From the NCBI RefSeq assembly GCF_016107285.1, contig NZ_RCVQ01000002.1, positions 434,001-498,000 on the forward strand: 64,000 nucleotides of DNA. Reading direction: 5' to 3'. Each line of letters begins with the position of its first letter. Within the stretch, counting starts at the first letter, position 1. Under the pieces are notes generated by a model, which saw only the letters and a list, made by a program, of their open reading frames with translations, was not told where the DNA came from and searched no databases. Position numbers and translations under genes: made by a program. The DNA is from Roseomonas sp. KE0001 (GTDB lineage: Bacteria > Pseudomonadota > Alphaproteobacteria > Acetobacterales > Acetobacteraceae). Of the stretch, positions 8,740 to 18,686 are shown in pieces.

Positions 8740-10136
8740 CAGCCTTGCACCTCGAGCATCAGGTCGGGCCGGGCGGCGCGCCAGTAGAGCCGCCGCAACA
8801 GGCCCTGCGCGCCCCGCATCCGGTACGCCGCGCTGCCGCGCCAGTCGTCGCGCGGCGTGAGGTCGCGCGCCAGGGCGGCGGCGGCGGCCTCGAAGCTGGC
8901 CTCGGCCAGCGGCGCGGCAACCAGCGCGGCCTCGGCGGCGGGGGCGTGGGTGGCGGTGGCGGCCATGCCCCCGAAGGCCAGCCGCGCCCCGTCGATGACA
9001 CCCTCCCCGAGCCGTAGCAGGAAGGCGGCGGAGACGGCGGAGATGTCCTGGTCGTGCCGCCTGGAGAGCTTCTCGCAGGCCAGGATCGCGCCGGCGGGCG
9101 GGCGGGGCAGGTCGATGGCGGCGATGATCTCGTCCGGCGCCAGGGCGGTCCGGCGATAGCCGGTGAGGAAATCCGCCACCGGCAGGCGCCGCTCGCCGCG
9201 GGCGGCGGAGGCCAGCACCAGCTCCGCGCCGAGGGCCAGCATCGGCGGCAGGGCGTCGCCGATCGGCGAGGCGGTGCCGAGATTGCCGCCCAGCGTGCCC
9301 ATGCCGCGGATCTGCCGCGAGCCGAGGCGGCGGAGATAGGCGGCGAGCGGCGCCAGATCGGGCAGGGGCGCGATGGCCTTCAGCAGCCGGGCATAGGTGA
9401 CGCCGGCGCCGATGCGCAGCCGGCCGGGATGCACCGCCAGCGCCTGCAGCTCCGCCACTCCGGAGAGGCCGAGGATGCGCCCCGGCCTTTCCCGGTGTTC
9501 GGAGACGCGCAGGCCGAGGTCGGTGCCGCCGGCCAGCAGCCAGGCCTCCGGGTGAGCGGCACGCAGCGCCAGGGCCTCGGCCAGGCTGGCCGGGCGGTGG
9601 AAGACCTGGCCGGGCGCGATGAACTCGGCGCTTTCCACGGGGGGCGGGGAGGGCGGCGGCGCCCCGTCATCGGTGAGGGATTCGAGCACCGCCAGGATCG
9701 GCCGGTAGCCGGTGCAGCGGCAGAGATTGCCGGCCAGCGCCTCATCGGCCGCCCCGCCCTCCCGCGCATGGGCCCAGGCGGACATGACGATGCCGGGGGT
9801 GCAGAAGCCGCATTGCGTGGCGTCGCCCTCCGCCATGGCGCGCTGCACCGGATGCGGCGCCGCGCCCCCGCCCAGCCCCTCGACCGTGCGGATCGCCCGG
9901 CCATGCATCTGCCCGAGCAGGGCCAGGCAGGCATTGACCGGGATGCGGCTGCCATCCGCCTCCTCGAGCACCACGGTGCAGGCGCCGCAATCGCCCTCGG
10001 CGCAGCCTTCCTTGGTGCCGGGCAGCCCCGCGCCGTCAGGGGCGCGCAACCAGTCCAGCAGGGTGAGGCCGGGGGGCGTGGCGGGCGGCAGGCGGCGAGG
10101 TTCGCCGTTGAGGAGGAAGGCGATGCATCCGGTCAT
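8739..10136 (-). CDS. xdhA: Xanthine dehydrogenase, small subunit (2x[2Fe-2S] + FAD)
   Basis: 465 residues. The N-terminal plant-type [2Fe-2S] domain uses C45, C50, C53 and C70 ('EGCAEGDCGACTV'). The second [2Fe-2S] domain uses C109, C112, C139 and C141 ('QCGFCTPG', 'GNLCRCTGYRPI'). A molybdopterin-dehydrogenase FAD domain follows ('LAGGTDLGLRVSE', 'GTLGGNLGTASPIGD') and a CO-dehydrogenase flavoprotein C-terminal domain. The fused FeS+FAD small subunit is the classical XdhA arrangement. It passes electrons from XdhB to NAD+. First gene of the operon; start ATG 10136. Confidence 0.93.
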   Translation of the reverse strand: MTGCIAFLLNGEPRRLPPATPPGLTLLDWLRAPDGAGLPGTKEGCAEGDCGACTVVLEEADGSRIPVNACLALLGQMHGRAIRTVEGLGGGAAPHPVQRAMAEGDATQCGFCTPGIVMSAWAHAREGGAADEALAGNLCRCTGYRPILAVLESLTDDGAPPPSPPPVESAEFIAPGQVFHRPASLAEALALRAAHPEAWLLAGGTDLGLRVSEHRERPGRILGLSGVAELQALAVHPGRLRIGAGVTYARLLKAIAPLPDLAPLAAYLRRLGSRQIRGMGTLGGNLGTASPIGDALPPMLALGAELVLASAARGERRLPVADFLTGYRRTALAPDEIIAAIDLPRPPAGAILACEKLSRRHDQDISAVSAAFLLRLGEGVIDGARLAFGGMAATATHAPAAEAALVAAPLAEASFEAAAAALARDLTPRDDWRGSAAYRMRGAQGLLRRLYWRAARPDLMLEVQG

Positions 10137-10210
10137 GCCCGGAGCGAAGCAAAAGCCGGGCCGGCCCGTCTAAGGAAAACGGAAGGGCCGGGGCCTGCGC
10201 GGCCCGGGCA

Positions 10211-10239
10211 GCAAAAAGCCCGGCTGGGGGGCCGGGCTT
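10211..10239 (-). terminator. Rho-independent terminator of the 56-residue gene
   Basis: Read on the minus strand, a 9-bp stem AAGCCCGGC / GCCGGGCTT with a 6-base loop is followed by T-richness (A-run at 10213-10217 on the plus strand). It sits 29 bases after the stop of the small gene at 10269-10439 and separates it from xdhA. This is the best intrinsic terminator in the window. Confidence 0.8.
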
Positions 10240-10268
10240 CGGGGACGACCGCCGTCAGGGCGCGCCGC

Positions 10269-10439
10269 TTACCAGCGGCCGTAGGAGCCGAGGCTCAGGC
10301 TGTTGCGCTCGCCCCAGCTGTTCCACTGGCTGAAGCTGGAGGCGGTGTCGGCACGGAAGGCATCCTCGCGCAGCCGCTCGTTGATCGGGGCGGTCTTGCG
10401 GGCGTCGGTCTCGGCGATGGTCTGCTTGCGATCGAACAT
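10269..10439 (-). CDS. Small conserved-looking protein of unknown function (56 aa)
   Basis: A 56-residue hydrophilic protein with no signal peptide or membrane segment. It begins M-F-D-R-K-Q-T-I-A-E and ends in a Ser/Gly/Trp tail ('SLGSYGRW'). I believe it is real because its ATG follows a full AAGGAGG Shine-Dalgarno (10445-10451) at 5 bases and its stop is followed by a clear intrinsic terminator. That makes it a single-gene transcription unit. Many charged residues precede an aromatic-rich C-terminus ('FSQWNSWGERN'). I recognise no family; the function is unknown. Confidence 0.75.
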   Translation of the reverse strand: MFDRKQTIAETDARKTAPINERLREDAFRADTASSFSQWNSWGERNSLSLGSYGRW

Positions 10440-10764
10440 GCTGGCCTCCTTGCTGCAGACATAATTGGGGCAAGCCGCCGCCACATTCCAGCCTTAATCC
10501 CGCCCGAACGCCATTTTTGCGCCGTATTCACGCGGCTGTGACACCGTGGACGGGGAGAAAGGCCTTTTGGAACAAAGGCATGGTGGTGTCCCGCCTTGCG
10601 GCCGAATTATGGCTAAGCCTACGGAGATGGCCGGGCGCCCCTTTATGTGCCACGAGATTGCAACCTGAGGCGGATGATTTCTGATTCGACTCGCTCACCG
10701 CGTGCGTTCGCCGCAAAGCTTGCCTATCATGCGCCGCCGCCGATCGATGGAGCCGGAACTGCCA
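10440..10764. other. Intergenic region, divergent promoters
   Basis: A 325-bp non-coding stretch between the divergent small gene and the 666-residue gene, less GC-rich than its flanks. It must hold both promoters. I could not pick a convincing -35/-10 pair on either strand. It contains the small gene's ribosome binding site at 10445-10451 and nothing else I can name. Confidence 0.5.
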
Positions 10765-12765
10765 ATGGCCGAATTGCTGCGTGAGCCCGAGCGCGACCGC
10801 CTGATCGCCTTCATGGAGCGCCGCCTGCTGCGGGCCGCGCCCCTGGACGGGCTTGCCGTGCCGGCGCTGCGGGAGACGCACCTGCCCTTTCCCACCTCCG
10901 AATGGTGCTGGACCGCCGACAGCGCCGCCGCGGTGGAACTGCTGGCGCAGCCGGAACTGCGGCGCAAATGGGGCCATCTGGCCGATGACCTGACGGAGTT
11001 CCTCCTCGCCATGGGCCGCGGGGAGCTGCTGCTGCGCCGCCTGGCGCCCCCGGAATGCGTGGTGCAGCAGGACGACCCGCGCGACTTCCTGATCCTGACC
11101 GGTACCCACAGCTTCCAGGGCGATCTCTCGCGCGGCCTGGTGCGGCAGTCGGTGCGCGGCGGCCCGGCGCAGCGCGAGCTGCGCCACACGGGGCATCTCG
11201 TCGAGTTCCGCCTCGGCCGGCAGCGGCACTGCCTGGATGTGGAGGACAGCATCGTCGAGCACGGGTTGCTGACCCGCCCCGATGGCGCCGTCCTGTTCCA
11301 CGAGAGCCTGCTCAAGGTGCCGGCCGGCCTGCTGCGCCGGTCGGAGAGCGTGGTCGGCCGGCTGCGCTACGAATACAGCATCAGCGCCACGGACCCGCGC
11401 CTGATGCTCGCCGTCACGCTGCGCGCGGAGCCGGGCGTCAGCCTGTCCGACATCCGCCTGACCACCGCGCTCGACGAACTCTCCGGCGAGGCGCGACGGC
11501 CGATCCGGCAGGTGGTGCTGGGCGACGCCGCCGGTGCCGCGCTGCGCACCGCGCCACTGCCCGAGGACGGCCTGGTCACCTTGGCGGAGGGCGCGGTCGG
11601 CCTCATCAGCATGGTCGAGGAGGCGCCTCCCGGCACCGCCAACGGCATCCACCTGCACCCGCTGGCGCCCGATGCGGTGTTCAGCGTCAAGGCGCAGGCC
11701 CGGAGCGGCCGCCTGCACTGGCTGCTGACCCGTCACGCCGTGCCGCGCCTGGAGGAGGGGCAGGCCTTCACGCTGCGCGAGGCGCGGCTGATCACCGCCG
11801 GCACGCAGCCGGGCGCCACCGCCGCCTATGCCGCCATGCTGCACGATCCCGGCCTGCTCGGCGGGCGCGACCCGGGGCTCACCGCCGATGTCGGCACGGC
11901 GCTGAACGCGATGGCGACGCAGATCCTCCACGCCCGGCACGGCAGCTACGAGCCGCCGCTGCCGCCCGGGCGCCTGGCGGCGATGCAGGCCTGGTACGAC
12001 CGCCACCTCACCGCCTTCTTCGCCGGCCTCGGCGGCCATGGCGCGGCGGCGGACCCGGCGCGCGGCTACCTGCGCGCCCTGGCCTTCGCCCTGGTCTCGC
12101 TGGACACCATGCAGCGCGCCACGGGCGATGGCCGCTACACCGCCCTGATCGAGCGTGGCCTGGCGCTGATGCTGCCGCTGCAGCGCCCCGACGAGGATGG
12201 CGGCGCCTTCGCCGATCTCGGGCAGATGCCCTATCTGGACTGCCACGCCGCCGCGATGCTGGCGCTGGCCCGGCTGCTGCCCCAGCGCCCCGATCCGGTC
12301 CTGCAGACGGCGCTGCGGCGCGCCATCGCCGCGCTCCGCCTCGGCAGCGTCGATGTCGCGCTGGGCGAGGGGCGGCGGCACAACCTCGACACGCCCTTCG
12401 TGCGCGGCCGGCTCCCCGGAGGCGGGGGCGGGGGGGCGGCGCCGGGGCCGTGGGAGGATGATGGCGGCTTCTGGTCCTTCAAGCTCGGCCTGCTGATGCG
12501 GGCGCTGAGCGCCGCGCGGCTGGCGCGCGAGGCCGGCGCCCTGCCGCTGGAGACGGCCGAGCTGCAGCGCCTGCAGACGCTGTACGAGGCGAGCTTCCGC
12601 GCCCTGCGCGGCCGGGTGCGGGATCACCAGGGCTGCCTCGAGGTGCTGACCAGCCCGCTGGCCGGGGAGGGCAATGCCGCCACCCAGCCGGTGGTGATGC
12701 TCGGCCTGCTCGCGCCCGATGCCGCCATCCTCGGCATCGGCACGCGCCGTCCCGTACCGGCCTGA
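10765..12765 (+). CDS. Large protein of unknown function, beta-domain plus helical-toroid layout
   Basis: About 666 cytoplasmic residues (no signal peptide) with no family I can name with confidence. The first ~370 residues look beta-rich, with short alternating segments ('DFLILTGTHSFQGDL', 'DSIVEHGLLTRPDGAVLF'). From about residue 375 the protein becomes repeated helix pairs ('ALNAMATQILHARHG', 'LRALAFALVSLDTMQRATG', 'AAAMLALARLL', 'FWSFKLGLLMRALSAARLA'), reminiscent of the beta-sandwich plus (alpha/alpha) toroid of some glycoside hydrolases and debranching enzymes. That likeness is inference only. Start is uncertain: GTG 10702, ATG 10729 and ATG 10747 are in frame; I prefer ATG 10765 because CCGGAAC lies 7 bases ahead of it. 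Single gene. Confidence 0.7.
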   Translation: MAELLREPERDRLIAFMERRLLRAAPLDGLAVPALRETHLPFPTSEWCWTADSAAAVELLAQPELRRKWGHLADDLTEFLLAMGRGELLLRRLAPPECVVQQDDPRDFLILTGTHSFQGDLSRGLVRQSVRGGPAQRELRHTGHLVEFRLGRQRHCLDVEDSIVEHGLLTRPDGAVLFHESLLKVPAGLLRRSESVVGRLRYEYSISATDPRLMLAVTLRAEPGVSLSDIRLTTALDELSGEARRPIRQVVLGDAAGAALRTAPLPEDGLVTLAEGAVGLISMVEEAPPGTANGIHLHPLAPDAVFSVKAQARSGRLHWLLTRHAVPRLEEGQAFTLREARLITAGTQPGATAAYAAMLHDPGLLGGRDPGLTADVGTALNAMATQILHARHGSYEPPLPPGRLAAMQAWYDRHLTAFFAGLGGHGAAADPARGYLRALAFALVSLDTMQRATGDGRYTALIERGLALMLPLQRPDEDGGAFADLGQMPYLDCHAAAMLALARLLPQRPDPVLQTALRRAIAALRLGSVDVALGEGRRHNLDTPFVRGRLPGGGGGGAAPGPWEDDGGFWSFKLGLLMRALSAARLAREAGALPLETAELQRLQTLYEASFRALRGRVRDHQGCLEVLTSPLAGEGNAATQPVVMLGLLAPDAAILGIGTRRPVPA

Positions 12766-12828
12766 GGGCCGAGGAAGGGGGGGCGGGGCTTCCCAGCCAC
12801 CCCCGGTGCGGCCCATAGGCTCCGCCTC

Positions 12829-15550
<2,722 letters not shown>

Positions 15551-15623
15551 GGCGGCGGGCCGCTCCGGGGCAAAGGAGAGGCCGCGCCGCCCCCAGCTCC
15601 CAGCCCCCCCCGGACCCCGGACG

Positions 15624-16043
15624 ATGATCGAGATCCCGCCCCGTATCGTCATCGCCGAGGAGGAGCTGCGGGAGAGCTTCGTCCGCGCGTCCGGGCCGGG
15701 CGGGCAGAACGTCAACAAGGTCTCCACCGCCGTGCGGCTCAGCCTCGATGTCCTGGCCTCGCCCGGCATCCCGCCGGCGGTGAAGGACCGGCTGGCGCGG
15801 CTGGCCGGGCGGCGGATGACGCCGGCCGGGCTGCTGGTGATCGCGGCGCAGCGCTTCCGCTCGCTGGAGCAGAACCGGCAGGATGCGCGGGAGCGGCTGA
15901 TCGCCCTGCTGCGCGAGGCGGCGGTGCCGCCGGCGCCGCGCGTCGCCACCCGCGTCTCGCGCACCCAGAAGCGCAAGCGCGTGGAGGAGAAGAAGGTGCG
16001 GGCGGGCGTGAAGCAGATGCGGGCGCGGCCGGCCCCGGAGTGA
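15624..16043 (+). CDS. arfB: Alternative ribosome-rescue factor / peptidyl-tRNA hydrolase ArfB
   Basis: A 139-residue ArfB (YaeJ/ICT1) protein that rescues ribosomes stalled on truncated mRNAs by hydrolysing peptidyl-tRNA. The catalytic GGQ is at residues 26-28 in 'SGPGGQNVNK', near the N-terminus as expected for a codon-independent release factor. The basic C-terminal tail ('RTQKRKRVEEKKVRAGVKQ') is the part that enters the empty mRNA channel. Start ATG 15624 gives the canonical N-terminus. The gene lies 73 bases after the methyltransferase on the same strand. Confidence 0.93.
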   Translation: MIEIPPRIVIAEEELRESFVRASGPGGQNVNKVSTAVRLSLDVLASPGIPPAVKDRLARLAGRRMTPAGLLVIAAQRFRSLEQNRQDARERLIALLREAAVPPAPRVATRVSRTQKRKRVEEKKVRAGVKQMRARPAPE

Positions 16044-16056
16044 GCCGGCCCTCCGC

Positions 16057-16809
16057 TCAGGCCACCGGGTCCGCGGCCGCGACGGGTCCCAGCACCTCGT
16101 CCACCGTGCCATCGGCGACGATACGGCCGGATTCGAGCCGGATCACGCGGCTGCACCAGCGGCGCACCACGCCCATGTCGTGCGTGGCGATCACCAGGAT
16201 GTCGGCCCCCTCCACCAGGCGGGTGAGCCGCGCCTCCGCCTTGCGCATGAAGTCGGCGTCGCCGGCCATGAACCACTCGTCCATCAGCAGGATCTGCGGC
16301 GTGATGGCGGTCGCCATGGCGAAGGCGAGGCGGATGTTCATGCCGGCGGAATAGCCGCGCGTCGGCACGTCGAGGAACTCGCCGAGGCCGGAGAACTCGG
16401 CGGCATCGGCCTCCAGGGCGGCGATGCCGGCCTCGTCCATGCCCCGGTAGAGGCCGCGCAGGCGGATGTTCTCGCGTCCCGTGCTGTCGGAATCCATGCC
16501 GGCGGCGGGGTCGATCAGCGAGCCGATCTCGCCCTCGACGGAGAGTTGCCCCGCCACCGGCTCATAGATGCCGGCGATGGTGCGGAGCAGGGTGGTCTTG
16601 CCGGCGCCATTGGTGCCGATCAGCGCCACGCGCTCGCCGCGGGTGATCTCGAAGTTGAGGTCGCTCAGCGCCGAGACGACGACGCGGTTCGATTCGTCGG
16701 TCTTGACCCGGATGGCGGCCTTGGCCAGCAGCCGCTTCTTCAGGCTGCGGGCGGCGAGGTGATAGAGCGGGAATTCGATGCGCAGGCCGCGCGCGGAGAT
16801 ATTCGCCAC
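16057..16809 (-). CDS. Polysaccharide-export-type ABC transporter ATPase (Wzt/KpsT-like)
   Basis: A 250-residue ATPase of the O-antigen/capsule exporter family. N-terminal 'GLRIEFPLYHLAARSLKK' is typical of Wzt proteins. Walker A 'GTNGAGKTT' (65-73), signature 'YSAGMNIRLAFAMA', Walker B 'ILLMDEW' and the H-loop 'VIATHD' are all present. It lacks the C-terminal carbohydrate-binding domain of larger Wzt proteins, so it is KpsT-like in size. GTG start at 16809, 4 bases after the permease stop. No glycosyltransferase or polymerase genes are nearby, so the exported glycan is unknown. Confidence 0.9.
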   Translation of the reverse strand: MANISARGLRIEFPLYHLAARSLKKRLLAKAAIRVKTDESNRVVVSALSDLNFEITRGERVALIGTNGAGKTTLLRTIAGIYEPVAGQLSVEGEIGSLIDPAAGMDSDSTGRENIRLRGLYRGMDEAGIAALEADAAEFSGLGEFLDVPTRGYSAGMNIRLAFAMATAITPQILLMDEWFMAGDADFMRKAEARLTRLVEGADILVIATHDMGVVRRWCSRVIRLESGRIVADGTVDEVLGPVAAADPVA

Positions 16810-16813
16810 CGGA

Positions 16814-17647
16814 TCAGACCCAGAATGCCACGCGGTTGCGGAAACGGACGAAGAAGACGAGGGCGATCGCGGCCAGGACCGAGGAATAGATCAGCGCGGC
16901 GACCCAGGTCATCAGCGTGCCGCCGCCCTCGACCAGCGGGCCGCGCAGCATCTCGAGCAGCGTGTAGAAGGGGTTCAGCGGCAGCCAGACCGCCTTGTCG
17001 CCGAGCGATTCCGGCTTCCAGATCACCGGCGTCATGAAGAAGGCGAGCTGCATGAAGTTGGTGACGATCGGCCCGATGTCGCGGAAGCGGGCGCAGATCA
17101 TGCCGAGGAAGAGCGTGATGGTGAAGGCGTTCAAGGCCAGCACGGCGAGGCCCGGCACCACCAGCAGCAACTCCCAGCCCGGCCAGTGGCCGACCAGCAG
17201 GAAGACCACCAGGATCAGCGGCAGGCTGTGCGCCGCCGTCACCGCGTTGCGGAAGACGCAGCGGAGCACATGGGTGGTCAGGGGCAGGCGGAGCTGGCGG
17301 ATCACCGCCTCGGCGCTGCTGAGGCTGGTCGTCGCGTCTCCCACCAGCGTCGCCAGGGCCTGCCAGGTGACCAGGCTGGCCGCGAGGTGCGGCAGGTAGT
17401 TGCCGAGCGCGATGCCGAAGAGCTGCGAGTAGAGCAGGCCGAGGCCGAGCAGCATGGCGGCGGTCGAGAGCGTCACCCAGAAGGGGCCGATCACCGAGCC
17501 GCGGTAGCGGTTGCGCAGGTCCAGCCGGGCCAGGGCCCAGGCCAGGCGCCAGGCGGCGAAGCCGTCGCGCAGATCGGCCATGGCCCGCCCCGCCCGGTCC
17601 GGCCGGTTGGCGTCGATATGATAGGTGGGGGAGACCGCGTGCTGCAT
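16814..17647 (-). CDS. Polysaccharide-export-type ABC transporter permease (Wzm/KpsM-like)
   Basis: A 277-residue ABC-2 type permease with six predicted membrane helices. Family features: the pre-helix 'LDLRNRYRGSVIGPFWVTLS', the central 'RFRDIGPIVTNFMQLAFFMTPVIW' and the closing 'NPFYTLLEMLRGPLV'. It forms the channel partner of the ATPase 4 bases downstream. I chose ATG 17647; a GTG at 17665 and an ATG at 17581 are alternatives, and none has a strong ribosome binding site. Both genes are isolated from any polysaccharide locus. Confidence 0.9.
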   Translation of the reverse strand: MQHAVSPTYHIDANRPDRAGRAMADLRDGFAAWRLAWALARLDLRNRYRGSVIGPFWVTLSTAAMLLGLGLLYSQLFGIALGNYLPHLAASLVTWQALATLVGDATTSLSSAEAVIRQLRLPLTTHVLRCVFRNAVTAAHSLPLILVVFLLVGHWPGWELLLVVPGLAVLALNAFTITLFLGMICARFRDIGPIVTNFMQLAFFMTPVIWKPESLGDKAVWLPLNPFYTLLEMLRGPLVEGGGTLMTWVAALIYSSVLAAIALVFFVRFRNRVAFWV

Positions 17648-17735
17648 GGCCGCGGCTCTATACACCGCAAGGCGGGCCGACCGCCATCCCGGGTCGCCGG
17701 GACGGCGGTCGCCGCCACGATCCTGCTTCGGCGCC

Positions 17736-18305
17736 TTACTTCGGCCCGCCGTAGCTCGCGCCCATGGCGCTGGCCGGCGGCGGGAAGGCGCCCGGGGGCG
17801 GGCCGCCGGCGGCGCGGGAGAGGCGGGTGCGGTCGCCGCGCGCGATCACAACACGGTCATTGACCTGCAGCCCTTCCTCGTTGGTCTGGACCACGGAGAT
17901 GTCGCCGCCCTGATCCTCGCGGACGAAGAACTCGACCGCGTTGCCGCCGCTGACGCCGCTGCCGATGGCGTTGCCGGCGAGGCCGCCCAGCACGGCGCCG
18001 CCGAGGCCCGCCAGAGCATTGGAGCGCCAGTCGCCGCCGATGAAGCTGCCGGCCACGCCGCCGGCGACGGCGCCGGCCGCCGTGCCGATGCCCGAGCCGC
18101 TCCCCTGCACATGCACGGGCCGCATGCCGATGATGGTGCCGAAGGACACGGACGCCGCGCGTCCCATGGAGGCGCTGGAGAAGCTCGAGCCGGACTGCTG
18201 CGGGGCGCAGGCGGAGACGGCGCCGCCGATCAGCAGCGCGGCGATCCCGGCGCGGAGCACGGGGCGGGCAGCCAGAGCGCGGAGGAAGTGATGAGGCGCG
18301 GCCAT
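17736..18305 (-). CDS. Glycine-zipper outer-membrane lipoprotein (SlyB/Pcp-like)
   Basis: 189 residues. The signal peptide ends in a lipobox-like G-G-A-V-S-A-C (C33). The central Gly/Ala region ('GTAAGAVAGGVAGSFIGG', 'GLGGAVLGGLAGNAIG') is a glycine-zipper 2TM motif as in SlyB/Pcp lipoproteins. A C-terminal beta-like part ('AVEFFVREDQGGDISVV', 'VNDRVVIARGDRTRL') follows and then a Pro/Gly tail. These proteins are thought to support outer-membrane integrity. ATG 18305 is preceded by AGGAAAG. It is divergent from the lytic transglycosylase, also a predicted envelope protein. Confidence 0.85.
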   Translation of the reverse strand: MAAPHHFLRALAARPVLRAGIAALLIGGAVSACAPQQSGSSFSSASMGRAASVSFGTIIGMRPVHVQGSGSGIGTAAGAVAGGVAGSFIGGDWRSNALAGLGGAVLGGLAGNAIGSGVSGGNAVEFFVREDQGGDISVVQTNEEGLQVNDRVVIARGDRTRLSRAAGGPPPGAFPPPASAMGASYGGPK

Positions 18306-18686
18306 GTGATCTTTCCTGACGAATCGAGGGACATCGGCGCACCGCCGCCGCGACGGCGGGCCTGCGGCGGGCCGGAGAAGCAGGCCGCGCCGCCGGGCGA
18401 GACATGGCGCTTTTCGCGCGATCTTGCCAGAGGGGTTGCCAGAGGGCTTGCCATGGGGCTTGCCGAGCCGGAGGCAGGGCTGCAGGCCGGCGGAAGGGCG
18501 GCCATCGCCTCCGGGCGCGGAAGGACGGCGCAGACGAGGCTTGCGCTAGCCTCCTGTATCCTTTAGCGGTTTGCGCGTACGTGTCGTATTGAAACCAGCA
18601 CCGGGTTGTACCCTGGATTCGCAGGCGTGGGGGCGCAGGCGGTCCGTCATCAGGGGTGCTTCGCGTTGCCTGACGGAGAACTGGGG
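18306..18686. other. 381-bp intergenic region with a 12-bp tandem repeat
   Basis: Lies between the divergent glycine-zipper and transglycosylase genes. No frame here looks protein-like. It holds the tandem repeat annotated at 18424-18464 and a less GC-rich stretch around 18550-18620 where the transglycosylase promoter probably lies. No confident -35/-10 pair was found. Confidence 0.5.
18424..18464. repeat. 12-bp tandem repeat, three copies plus a partial
   Basis: Three head-to-tail 12-bp units (TTGCCAGAGGGG, TTGCCAGAGGGC, TTGCCATGGGGC) followed by TTGCC. The units differ at the last base and at two bases in the third copy. They lie in non-coding DNA upstream of both divergent envelope genes. 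Function unknown; slippage or a protein-binding array are both possible. Confidence 0.8.

Noticed and set aside
10640-10680. Sigma-54-like promoter (GCCAC...TTGCA)
   Set aside because: The -24 GG is missing at the required spacing, so it does not meet the consensus.
17625-18566. Open frame spanning the glycine-zipper gene and its upstream gap
   Set aside because: Antisense to the supported lipoprotein gene and low in complexity; no start signal.
18589-18619. TTGAAA ... TGGATT as a promoter for the transglycosylase
   Set aside because: Spacing of 19 bases and a poor -10 box; too weak to annotate.
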